Part shown: in pieces, positions 57,103 through 64,000 of the stretch
Layout of the letters: the number at the start of each line of letters is the position of its first letter
Position numbering within the stretch: position 1 is the stretch's first letter
NCBI RefSeq assembly: GCF_009828055.1
Contig: NZ_WTYB01000001.1
Span: forward strand, 449,183 to 513,182
Direction of reading: 5' to 3'
Origin: Erythrobacter ramosus
GTDB lineage: Bacteria; Pseudomonadota; Alphaproteobacteria; Sphingomonadales; Sphingomonadaceae
Length of the DNA: 64,000 nt
Translations under genes and position numbers: made by a program
Notes under the pieces: generated by a model
Seen by the model: the letters and a program-made list of their open reading frames with translations, nothing else
Told to the model about the DNA's origin: nothing
The model's database searches: none

Positions 57103-57912
57103 TCAGTCAGACGCGCCCAAATAGCCCAGCTGCCCCGCCTTGAAGATCGTCTGCGCGCGGTTCACCGAGTCGAGCTTTTCGCCCGCGCGGTGGATGTGGT
57201 AGCGGATCGTGGCGTGTGACCGGTTGAGGATCATGCTGATCTCCTTGTCGGTCTTGCCGATCGCGGCCCAGCGCAGGCATTCAACCTCACGCTTGGACAG
57301 CACGCAGTCCGACGGGATGCGCCGCTTGGTGCGGTTAGCCTGCACGTAACCGGCGACAAAGCAGCGCGTGACCATCGCGAACAGCGCGCCATATTCGGCG
57401 AATTCAGCCGAGAGGTCTTCCTTCTCGCGGTCCATCGAAATGAAGCTCGAGGCCGAAATCTGGCCGAACGGCAGATGCACCGGCACTACGATCGCGGCCT
57501 TGCACAGGGAGCGTTTTTCGAAATCGTTGAGGTCGATCTCGGCCAGATAATGGTTGCGCCAGCGCGTGTTAAAGCCCTGAGCGTTGGCCCAGAACGGCTC
57601 GCTTTCATAGCGGCAGGCGCGCGGAAGAGGTGAATGGAGCGCCAGACGGTGATCCTCCCACCAGCGCGCACCATCATCCAGCCAGCGGAAGATATCGGCG
57701 TTGAGGACTGTGCCGTCGGCATCGACCATCGGCTCCTTCGAGGAAATGTCATCGCACACCGCGATCTGCATCCCCCGCTCCTGCGCGATGCGGGCGAGGT
57801 TCAGCGCAGCATCGTGAATATCTTCCGGGCAGGTGATGGTGACAGAATCGAGCAGCCGTTCAAGCGACTCGCGGCCTTGCGGCGTGCGCAGTTCGACAAC
57901 ATTAGTAGCCAT
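57103..57912 (-). CDS. LuxR-family transcriptional regulator
   Basis: A 269-residue regulator. Residues 30-190 form a sensor-like region resembling the autoinducer-binding fold, but with an unknown ligand: WLDDGARWWEDHRLALHSPLPRACRYESEPFW, VVPVHLPFGQISASSFISMDREKEDLSAEF. The C-terminal HTH_LuxR (about 200-262: LSKREVECLRWAAIGKTDKEISMILNRSHATIRYHIHRAGEKL) is complete. Divergent from the acyl-CoA synthetase at 58046. The only clear pathway-type regulator in the 64 kb and so a candidate controller of the catabolic genes. Confidence 0.9.
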   Translation of the reverse strand: MATNVVELRTPQGRESLERLLDSVTITCPEDIHDAALNLARIAQERGMQIAVCDDISSKEPMVDADGTVLNADIFRWLDDGARWWEDHRLALHSPLPRACRYESEPFWANAQGFNTRWRNHYLAEIDLNDFEKRSLCKAAIVVPVHLPFGQISASSFISMDREKEDLSAEFAEYGALFAMVTRCFVAGYVQANRTKRRIPSDCVLSKREVECLRWAAIGKTDKEISMILNRSHATIRYHIHRAGEKLDSVNRAQTIFKAGQLGYLGASD

Positions 57913-58045
57913 TATCAGGCCTTGCTCCTCTCATTGTTTTCTGATTCGGGACACTAGCGCAATTTTTCCGTTTGTCCTCATTATTTACGTAGGGGAAACG
58001 GGCGGCCTGCGGGGCTAGCGAAATTGACAGAGGAGAGTGCAGCTG

Positions 58046-59665
58046 ATGGCTTTTGCGGGCGCGAATTTCGGATTGGTCCTGAAGGCTTTGGCAGCGGTGG
58101 TCCCGCCTGATCGGCCCGCGCTGGTTCACGGCGCACGGGTGGTGAGCTGGGGCGATTTCGATGCCGTGACCGACCGGATTGCGGCCGGACTGACAGCGCG
58201 CGGATTGCAGCGCGGTGACATCGCAGGGCAGATGCTGCGCAACACCCCGGACTATATGCTCGCCTATTTCGGCTGCGTGAAAGCGGGGCTGGTGCCGGTC
58301 AATGTGAACTACCATTACAAGGCCCGCGAGCTGGCCGACATATTCTCGCGCTTCGGGTTGAAAGCGCTGTTTACCGAGAGCGACTTTGCCGATTCCGCTA
58401 TCGAGGCGATGCCCGAAGGCGCGCTGACCGTGGATGTCGGCGGCGATGCGTGGGCCGATCTGTGCGCCAGCGACATCCCCGCAGACTTCGCGATCCACGA
58501 TGATCCCGAAGCCCTGTTCCTGACCGCGACCGGCGGCACCACAGGAATGCCCAAGGCGGTGATGTGGCCGATGGATCAGGCGTGGGGCGCGTTCAATATC
58601 GGCGTATGGCAGCGCCCGCCCGGCACACCGCCGTTGGTGACGACGAGCGTCGATGAACAGGTGGCCGAAGCTGCCCGCATCGGCCCGGATCACCCGGCGA
58701 GCAATTCGCCAATGCTGCTGCTCAGTCCGCTGATGCACGGCGCGGGACAGTTTACGGCGGTGATCCACTTGCTCAAGGGCGGCACGTTAGCGCTGCTGCC
58801 GGGGCCCAAGTTCGACGCCGATCTGGCGTTGGACGAGATCAAGCGCATAGGCGCGCGCGGGATATTCATCGTCGGCGATGCCTTCGCCATGCCGCTGGCC
58901 GACCGGCTGGATGCGCGCGGGGATGGAGCCGCGGTGCTGGCGAGCCTGCGTTCGATCACCTCGTCAGGCGCGGTGTTCTCGCCTGCGGTGAAGGCCCGCC
59001 TGATTGCGCATCACCCCACGCTGATGATCATCGACGCCTTGGGCTCTTCGGAAAGCTCGGGCACCGGTATCGTCATCACCACGGCCGCCGGATCGAGCGG
59101 CGGCGGCAAGTTCCAGCCGCTGCCGGGACGCGAGACCAAGCTGTTTGACGAGAACTTGCAGGAAATCCCGCGCGGCACCGAAGGCGTCGGCATCGTCGCG
59201 AGGACCGGCCCGCTGCCGTTGGGCTATCTCGGCGAGGACGAGAAGAACCGACAGACCTTCCCCGAGATCGGCGGCCAGCGCTGGCTGATGACCGGCGACC
59301 GCGCGCGCTGGGCATCGGACGGCACGCTCGAATTCATCGGCCGCGACAACATGTGCATCAACACTGGCGGCGAGAAGGTCTTTCCCGAGGAGGTGGAAGC
59401 CGTGCTGCTCGAACACCCGCAGGTGCAGGATGTCCGCGTTGTCAGCCTGCCCGATGCGCGGTTCGGGCGCAAAGTGGTGGCGGTGGTACAACCCGAAGGC
59501 GAAGCCGAGGGCCTGCGTGAGGCGCTCGATGCCCATGCCCGCGCCGGACTGGCCGGCTACAAGATCCCTCGGCTTTACCTGCTGACCGACACCTCGCTGC
59601 GCCTCAACAATGGCAAGCCCGACTACAAGACCGCTCAGGCCCTTGCCGATGCGGCGGTGAGTTAG
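58046..59665 (+). CDS. Acyl-CoA synthetase (AMP-binding)
   Basis: A 539-residue adenylate-forming enzyme. P-loop TATGGTTGMPKAVMW, then DALGSSESSGTG, TGDRARWASDGTLEFIGRD, NTGGEKVFPEEVE, and C-terminal NNGKPDYKTAQ. ATG 58046 has AGGAGAG; the GTG at 58037 lies within that site. Similar to FadD-type/steroid acid CoA ligases; substrate unknown. Controlled from the shared promoter region with the LuxR regulator. Confidence 0.88.
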   Translation: MAFAGANFGLVLKALAAVVPPDRPALVHGARVVSWGDFDAVTDRIAAGLTARGLQRGDIAGQMLRNTPDYMLAYFGCVKAGLVPVNVNYHYKARELADIFSRFGLKALFTESDFADSAIEAMPEGALTVDVGGDAWADLCASDIPADFAIHDDPEALFLTATGGTTGMPKAVMWPMDQAWGAFNIGVWQRPPGTPPLVTTSVDEQVAEAARIGPDHPASNSPMLLLSPLMHGAGQFTAVIHLLKGGTLALLPGPKFDADLALDEIKRIGARGIFIVGDAFAMPLADRLDARGDGAAVLASLRSITSSGAVFSPAVKARLIAHHPTLMIIDALGSSESSGTGIVITTAAGSSGGGKFQPLPGRETKLFDENLQEIPRGTEGVGIVARTGPLPLGYLGEDEKNRQTFPEIGGQRWLMTGDRARWASDGTLEFIGRDNMCINTGGEKVFPEEVEAVLLEHPQVQDVRVVSLPDARFGRKVVAVVQPEGEAEGLREALDAHARAGLAGYKIPRLYLLTDTSLRLNNGKPDYKTAQALADAAVS

Positions 59666-59686
59666 TGCCGCCAACGCAGCAAAGAA

Positions 59687-59965
59687 TCAGTATCCGCCAT
59701 TCTTGTCCGAGAAGCGCGTGGGTTCGACCCAATCGCGCCGCTTGACGCGCCGGCGATGGGCGATCAGTAATCCCCACGGCATGCACAAAAGCAGTCCGAT
59801 CCCAAGGCTGGCCAGACGAACAGCGACGACATCGAACCAAATCAAAGCGATGATCAGGAAGGGCCAAAAGGGTACAAACAGCAGCCACCGGATGTCGCTC
59901 CAGAAGAGGGAACCGACGGAAATTTGGCTATCCAGCCAGAACAGGAAGTGTTCGCGCACACTCAT
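59687..59965 (-). CDS. Small membrane protein
   Basis: A 92-residue protein with two or three hydrophobic spans (WLLFVPFWPFLIIALIWFDVVAV, LGIGLLLCMPWGLLIAH) and a charged C-terminal tail (RRRVKRRDWVEPTRF). A start at 59977 (four more codons) is equally plausible. No family recognised. Convergent with the acyl-CoA synthetase. Confidence 0.6.
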   Translation of the reverse strand: MSVREHFLFWLDSQISVGSLFWSDIRWLLFVPFWPFLIIALIWFDVVAVRLASLGIGLLLCMPWGLLIAHRRRVKRRDWVEPTRFSDKNGGY

Positions 59966-60039
59966 CGCCGCCTCCATTCGTCAGGCTTCTCCTTTGGCGA
60001 TTTAAAACAAGATATCAATGGCTCGCGCACGATCCAACG

Positions 60040-60618
60040 TCATCCAAACCTCGCCGCATATTCCACCGCAAGCGTGATCGCGGTCAGCGAAAGGCCGGTC
60101 ATGAAGCTCTTGTAGGCGTAGGCGAGGTATTTGTACTTCTTGCGCTGAAGCACCTGCCCGTTCTGGTAAATGTCATGCAGCATCGCGCGGAACACGGTTT
60201 CGTCGGCACGCAGGTCGTCGAGCACACTGTCGGTCCAGTCGGTTTCATCCATGTGGGTGAAATGGCCGAAGAACAGGATGTTCGGATTGGCATCGCGGAC
60301 CCTAGCCTGATCCGGGCCGCTGACCGAGGGCAGCACGGCGAACACCGCACACATGGCCGACACGAAAGCGAATAGCGCCAGCACGCCCAGCGACCATGGC
60401 AAGGCGCCGTCCCGCGCCTGTCCCACAGCGATGGTGAAGACGAGGAACGTCGCCCCCATCAGGATCGAAGCCTTGGCGTCGGCCATCTGGCTCAGCATCA
60501 TGTTGATTTGCTGGGTGGTGCGCAACAGATGGATCGCGTGGTTCGAAAATCCCGTGGGCGACGGCATCGAAGGGGATGCTTTGACCGGTTCAGCCTGCGG
60601 TAAATCTTCGGCCATCAT
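60040..60618 (-). CDS. DUF5706-like (Pycsar effector type) membrane protein
   Basis: A 192-residue protein with the layout of PycTM/DUF5706 effectors: a helix HAIHLLRTTQQINMMLSQMADAKASILMG, two membrane spans (ASILMGATFLVFTIAVG and SLGVLALFAFVSAMCAVFAVL), a soluble segment (NPNILFFGHFTHMDETDWTDSVLDDL) and a last helix/span (FMTGLSLTAITLAVEYA). In Pycsar defence a cyclic nucleotide from a cyclase triggers such a protein, but no cyclase gene is adjacent. Divergent from the acyl carrier protein gene; may act in envelope biology. Confidence 0.75.
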   Translation of the reverse strand: MMAEDLPQAEPVKASPSMPSPTGFSNHAIHLLRTTQQINMMLSQMADAKASILMGATFLVFTIAVGQARDGALPWSLGVLALFAFVSAMCAVFAVLPSVSGPDQARVRDANPNILFFGHFTHMDETDWTDSVLDDLRADETVFRAMLHDIYQNGQVLQRKKYKYLAYAYKSFMTGLSLTAITLAVEYAARFG

Positions 60619-60751
60619 ATCCCCCCGGACAGGCCGCCCCGCCTCTTGCGGCGCGGCGAAAACTTGACAAGCTGCATCATCCGCCGCTTTGCAGCCGTAT
60701 TACCGGGTGATAGCCCCTCCGACAACCGACGCACAGAAAGCATAGCCGCCC

Positions 60752-60994
60752 ATGACCCCCGCCGAAGTCGAAGATCGTATTCGCGCACTGATCGAACCCT
60801 TCAACAAGAAGGGCGTGTCGATCGAGGACGCGACCACCTTTGCTGGTGATCTCGAATTCGACAGCTTGACCGTGATGGATTTCGTCGCCGAGATCGAAGA
60901 CGAATTCGATGTGATCATCTCGATGAACCAACAGGCCGAGATCGAAAACTGGGGCCAGCTCGTCGCGGCAGTCCACAAGTTGCAGGATAGCTGA
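60752..60994 (+). CDS. Acyl carrier protein (sphingolipid pathway)
   Basis: An 80-residue ACP with the phosphopantetheine attachment Ser38 in LEFDSLTVMDF (DSL motif) and acidic helices. It is directly upstream of the serine palmitoyltransferase gene (2-base gap). In Caulobacter and sphingomonads a dedicated ACP carries the acyl chain for this enzyme. Confidence 0.9.
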   Translation: MTPAEVEDRIRALIEPFNKKGVSIEDATTFAGDLEFDSLTVMDFVAEIEDEFDVIISMNQQAEIENWGQLVAAVHKLQDS

Positions 60995-60996
60995 TA

Positions 60997-62235
60997 ATGG
61001 CGACCGCTATGACCGAGACCCTGAGCGCCGCCGAACCTGTCGACCTGCTGTCGAAGTTCGATCCGATCATCCATACCCGTGAGACTTTGCTGGCCGCCGG
61101 GGTGGAAGATCCGTTCAATCTGGTGATGGAAGAGGTGCTCTCTCCCACCCGTGCGATCTGCAACGGGCGCGATACGATCCTGCTCGGCACCTACAACTAC
61201 ATGGGCATGACCTTTGACCCGGACGTGATTGCGGCGGGCAAGCAGGCGATGGAGGATTTCGGCGCGGGGACAACCGGCAGCCGCGTGCTCAACGGCACCT
61301 TCCGCGATCACCGCGATGTCGAGGCCGCCTTGCGCGAATTCTACGACATGGATAACGCCATGGTCTTCTCGACCGGGTACCAGGCCAATCTCGGGATTAT
61401 CTCGACGCTGGCTGGCAAGGGCGACTACATCATCCTCGACATCGATAGCCACGCGTCGATCTGGGATGGCTGCGCGATGGGCAATGCCGAGGTCGTGCCG
61501 TTCAAGCACAATGATGTCGAAGCGCTGGAAAAGCGCCTCAAGCGAATCCCTGAAGGCGCGGGCAAGCTGGTGGTGCTCGAAGGCGTCTATTCGATGATGG
61601 GCGATGTCGCCCCGCTCAAGGAAATGGTCCGCGTCTGCAAGGAAAACGGCGCGATGGTGCTGGTCGATGAAGCGCATTCGATGGGCTTCATCGGTGAACA
61701 TGGCCGCGGCGTTGCCGAGGAACAGGGCGTGCTGGACGACGTCGATTTCATCATCGGCACCTTCTCCAAGAGCGTCGGCACGGTCGGCGGCTTCTGTGTT
61801 TCCAACCACCCGAAGTTCGAAGTGCTACGACTGGTGTGCCGCCCTTACGTGTTCACCGCCGCGCTTCCGCCATCGGTGATGGCCAGCTCGGCCACCTCGA
61901 TCCGCAAGCTGATGCACGGCGGGAACAAGCGCGCGCATCTGTGGGAGAACAGCCGCACGCTGCACGGCGGGCTGAAGGCACTTGGCTTCAAGCTCGGCAC
62001 CGAAACCCCGCAAAGCGCGATTATCGCGGTGATCATGCCTGATCTCGAAAAGGGCGCGATGATGTGGGAGGCGCTGCTCAAGGAAGGCCTCTACGTCAAC
62101 TTGGCCCGCCCGCCGGCGACCCCGGCAGGGATGACGCTACTGCGCTGCTCGCTGTGTGCCGAGCATACTGCCGATCAGGTGCAGACCATCCTCGGGATGT
62201 TCGAACGCGCGGGCAAGGCGATCGGGATCATCTAA
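60997..62235 (+). CDS. spt: Serine palmitoyltransferase
   Basis: A 412-residue PLP enzyme of the alpha-oxoamine synthase family that condenses L-serine with an acyl thioester to 3-oxo-sphinganine, the first step of sphingolipid synthesis. Seen: GTTGSRVLNGTFRDHRDVEAAL, LDIDSHASIWDG (His152), LVDEAHSMG (Asp224), and the PLP lysine in FIIGTFSKSVGTVGGF (Lys258). The paired ACP gene supports Spt over the similar KBL and HemA enzymes. Confidence 0.93.
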   Translation: MATAMTETLSAAEPVDLLSKFDPIIHTRETLLAAGVEDPFNLVMEEVLSPTRAICNGRDTILLGTYNYMGMTFDPDVIAAGKQAMEDFGAGTTGSRVLNGTFRDHRDVEAALREFYDMDNAMVFSTGYQANLGIISTLAGKGDYIILDIDSHASIWDGCAMGNAEVVPFKHNDVEALEKRLKRIPEGAGKLVVLEGVYSMMGDVAPLKEMVRVCKENGAMVLVDEAHSMGFIGEHGRGVAEEQGVLDDVDFIIGTFSKSVGTVGGFCVSNHPKFEVLRLVCRPYVFTAALPPSVMASSATSIRKLMHGGNKRAHLWENSRTLHGGLKALGFKLGTETPQSAIIAVIMPDLEKGAMMWEALLKEGLYVNLARPPATPAGMTLLRCSLCAEHTADQVQTILGMFERAGKAIGII

Positions 62236-62245
62236 CCTCTCTTGC

Positions 62246-62260
62246 TAACCATATTGGTTA
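62246..62260. promoter_or_regulatory. Perfect palindrome TAACCA-TAT-TGGTTA, operator candidate
   Basis: TAACCA (62246-62251) and TGGTTA (62255-62260) are exact reverse complements around TAT. It ends six bases before a TTGACA box. An operator-like site in front of the terminase genes. Confidence 0.5.
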
Positions 62261-62266
62261 TTTCTC

Positions 62267-62295
62267 TTGACATCGTGACGCTCTCCGGTTAGGAA
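62267..62295 (+). promoter_or_regulatory. Putative sigma-70-type promoter ahead of the terminase genes
   Basis: TTGACA (62267-62272), exactly 17 bases, then TAGGAA (62290-62295). The -35 is perfect and the -10 weak. Transcription would start about 80 bases before the small terminase gene. Confidence 0.45.
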
Positions 62296-62326
62296 GGGGC
62301 ATCATCGAGAAATAGCGATTCGCCCA

Positions 62327-62363
62327 GGCGGCGCTCCCCAGTGGAGTGCCGCCTGTTCGTTTT
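62327..62363 (+). terminator. Terminator-like hairpin after spt
   Basis: GGCGGCGCTCC (62327-62337) pairs with GGAGTGCCGCC (62343-62353; one G-T pair) around CCAGT, followed by TGTTCGTTTT. It lies downstream of the proposed promoter, so it could also act as an attenuator of the terminase operon. Confidence 0.7.
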
Positions 62364-62382
62364 GGCGCCAGGAGAACCCGTC

Positions 62383-62859
62383 ATGGCCAAGCCGCGAGGC
62401 AAGCATATCCTCATCCGTCCCGAGCTGCGGGAAGGAGAAACCAAAAGGGTCAATAACCACTGGCGGGTGCTGTTCCTCGATCACCTTGCCGAAAGCTCCA
62501 ACGTCACCGAATCCGCCGCCAAGGCCGGGATCAGTGTCAGTCGCGCCTACAAGGTTCGGCGCGAGGAACCCGCATTCGCCACCCTGTGGCTCGCCGCCTT
62601 GTGGGAGGGCTACACCCATCTCGAAATGGAAGTGGTGCGCCGGTTGCGGCAGGGCGATCATTCCACGCTTGATGCGGGCCGCTATGATTTCGCCAACGCG
62701 ATCCGCCTGCTCGCCGCGCACCGCGACACCGCCTCGCAGGCTATGGCGCAGCAACGCAATGTCAGCGCCGCAGAAGTACGCGCCTCGATCGATCGCAAGG
62801 TCGAAGAAATCCGGCTGCGACTCAAACACGAGCGCGCCCGCGCGGACGGCGCGCGTTGA
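62383..62859 (+). CDS. Terminase small subunit-like protein (phage or GTA type)
   Basis: A 158-residue DNA-binding protein. An N-terminal helix-turn-helix is visible (WRVLFLDHLAESSNVTESAAKAGISVSRAYKVRREEPAF), followed by a helical oligomerisation part and a charged C-terminus. Directly followed by the large subunit with a four-base overlap. ATG 62383 has CCAGGAG. Confidence 0.8.
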   Translation: MAKPRGKHILIRPELREGETKRVNNHWRVLFLDHLAESSNVTESAAKAGISVSRAYKVRREEPAFATLWLAALWEGYTHLEMEVVRRLRQGDHSTLDAGRYDFANAIRLLAAHRDTASQAMAQQRNVSAAEVRASIDRKVEEIRLRLKHERARADGAR

Positions 62860-64000
62860 GCGCCGATCTCGAGTGGATGGACGAGGACGAGAAGGAAGCC
62901 GGCCCGCTCATCGCCAATGCCCTCGACCACAAGGAGAAGGCTGAATTCCAGTTCCACTGGCAGCTGCTGGCGCGACGGGAGCAATGCGCACCCGACGGCG
63001 ATTGGCGCATCTGGATGATCATGGCGGGGCGCGGGTTCGGCAAGACCCGCGCCGGCGCCGAATGGGTGCGCCAGATTGCCGAAGCGGACCCGACCGCCCG
63101 GATCGCGCTGGTCGCCGCATCGCTGGCCGAAGCGCGCGCGGTGATGGTGGAGGGCGAATCCGGCCTGATGGCGGTCTGCCCGCCTGACCGAATGCCGCAC
63201 TTCGAGCCCTCACTCCACCGCGTCCGGTTCGCCAATGGCGCGCAAGTGCAGCTATTCTCGGCCGCCGAGCCGGAAGGCCTGCGCGGCCCACAGCACAGTC
63301 ACGCCTGGTGCGACGAGATCGGCAAGTGGCCGCTGGCGCATGAACGGGCAATCCGCTGCTGGGACAACCTGTTGATGGGCCTGCGGCTAGGGTCTGACCC
63401 GCGCATCATGGTCACCACCACGCCGCGTGCGGTGCCACTCGTGCAGCGATTGGTCAGGCAGGAGCAATCGGACGACGTCGTGATTTCACGCGGTTCGACC
63501 TTGGCAAACGCAGCCAACCTGCCCGAGCGGTTCCTCACCGCGATCGCGGACGAGTTTGGTGGGAGCAATCTCGCCCGACAGGAAATCGACGGTGAGTTGC
63601 TGGAGGATGTCGAAGGCGCGCTGTGGACTCGCTCGATGCTCGAACAGGCCCGCGAACATGGTCCGGTGCCTGAAGCGGTAAGAATCGTCGTCGCGGTCGA
63701 TCCCCCGGCGAGCGCTCATGGCGACGAGTGCGGAATTGTGGTCGCAGCCCTAGGCGATGATGGGATCGCGCGGGTGCTGGCCGATTGCTCGGTGAGCGGC
63801 GCGGCTCCGTCCGAATGGGCTGAGCGGGTCGCAGATAGCGCGCGCGAATGGAACGCAGACCGGGTGGTGGCCGAAGCCAATCAGGGCGGCGCGATGGTCG
63901 AAAGCGTGCTGCGCGCCGCCGATCAGGCGCTGCCGGTCAAGCTGGTGCACGCCAGCCGCGGCAAGGTCGCCCGGGCCGAGCCGGTCGCAGCGCTCTATGC
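62856..64000 (+). CDS. Terminase large subunit, partial (runs off the right edge)
   Basis: An ATPase/nuclease motor. The frame from TTG 62856 (overlapping the small-subunit stop) is open to the edge, about 381 codons. Walker A is AGRGFGKTRAGAEW (about residues 57-70), Walker B is HAWCDEIGKW (Asp153/Glu154), followed by coupling motif TTTPR and the nuclease motif VVAVDPPAS. No integrase, lysis or phage regulator gene is seen on the left side. In alphaproteobacteria this arrangement starts gene transfer agent clusters, although a prophage cannot be excluded from the visible part. Confidence 0.85.
   Translation, partial: MSADLEWMDEDEKEAGPLIANALDHKEKAEFQFHWQLLARREQCAPDGDWRIWMIMAGRGFGKTRAGAEWVRQIAEADPTARIALVAASLAEARAVMVEGESGLMAVCPPDRMPHFEPSLHRVRFANGAQVQLFSAAEPEGLRGPQHSHAWCDEIGKWPLAHERAIRCWDNLLMGLRLGSDPRIMVTTTPRAVPLVQRLVRQEQSDDVVISRGSTLANAANLPERFLTAIADEFGGSNLARQEIDGELLEDVEGALWTRSMLEQAREHGPVPEAVRIVVAVDPPASAHGDECGIVVAALGDDGIARVLADCSVSGAAPSEWAERVADSAREWNADRVVAEANQGGAMVESVLRAADQALPVKLVHASRGKVARAEPVAALY

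Noticed and set aside
2840..58020. CTAG tetranucleotides a short distance upstream of many start codons (for example 2881, 13187, 13242, 35995, 58013)
   Set aside because: CTAG also occurs inside many genes in the window and the distances vary widely, so no shared site can be claimed.
60040..60618. A complete Pycsar defence system
   Set aside because: No nucleotide cyclase gene is next to the effector-like protein.
62383..64000. Integrated prophage boundary
   Set aside because: No integrase, tRNA target or direct boundary repeats were seen near 62235; the GTA explanation is simpler.

Overview
The window reads as a chromosomal segment of a high-GC alphaproteobacterium of the order Sphingomonadales, perhaps Erythrobacteraceae or Sphingomonadaceae. 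The evidence is an acyl carrier protein plus serine palmitoyltransferase pair for sphingolipid synthesis, DivK, a one-cysteine DksA, a TonB-dependent receptor, and the small and large terminase genes that look like the start of a gene transfer agent (GTA) cluster at the right edge. No rRNA, tRNA, CRISPR array, transposase or integrase was seen. The usual ribosome binding site is GGGAGAG or a close relative.

Layout. 1-2810 holds general genes: a threonine aldolase cut by the left edge, a small GNAT protein and a pair of bPH2 membrane proteins. 2920-43861 is a catabolic island of about 41 kb, largely arranged as divergent pairs around 110-200 bp promoter regions. It holds three Rieske oxygenase alpha subunits, three cytochromes P450, a TonB receptor, an MFS transporter, six classical or DECR-type SDRs, three zinc-free MDR reductases, an acyl-CoA synthetase, a thioesterase, a KstD-like flavoprotein, a molybdopterin oxidoreductase with a MobA gene nearby, five NTF2/SnoaL-fold proteins (one keeps the full limonene epoxide hydrolase catalytic set), three carboxymuconolactone-decarboxylase/AhpD-like proteins, two ThuA-like proteins and two small monooxygenase-fold (ABM) proteins. 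The co-directional block 36037-43861 (P450, acyl-CoA dehydrogenase, DUF35 protein, thiolase-like protein, SDR, ThuA-like, second acyl-CoA dehydrogenase, DECR-like reductase) resembles the logic of actinobacterial steroid side-chain operons, where a degenerate thiolase and a DUF35 partner do a retro-aldol cleavage.

44029-53345 is mostly housekeeping: kynureninase and tryptophan dioxygenase, DUF4112, an orphan substrate-binding protein, PilZ, DksA, a Sel1-like protein, a tightly overlapping GNAT/GDPD/RidA/HAD/DUF3572 operon, and DivK. 53349-59665 is a second catabolic patch: a Rieske/SDR/TIM-barrel operon, a VOC protein, the only recognisable pathway-type regulator in the window (LuxR-type) and a second acyl-CoA synthetase. 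59687-62235 holds a DUF5706/Pycsar-effector-like membrane protein and the sphingolipid genes. 62383 to the end is the terminase pair.

How the genes may work together (inference): an outer-membrane receptor imports a hydrophobic polycyclic or terpenoid/steroid-like substrate. P450s and Rieske enzymes hydroxylate it, SDR, MDR and KstD-like enzymes adjust the redox state, acyl-CoA synthetases activate side-chain acids, and the two dehydrogenases with the DUF35/thiolase-like pair shorten them. No ferredoxin or ferredoxin reductase for the oxygenases is present, so these must be encoded elsewhere. Two non-coding patterns stand out. A GTGYCA(A)TTG element overlaps -35-like boxes upstream of at least six island genes. 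Diverse inverted repeats fill almost every convergent gene junction that has a gap.
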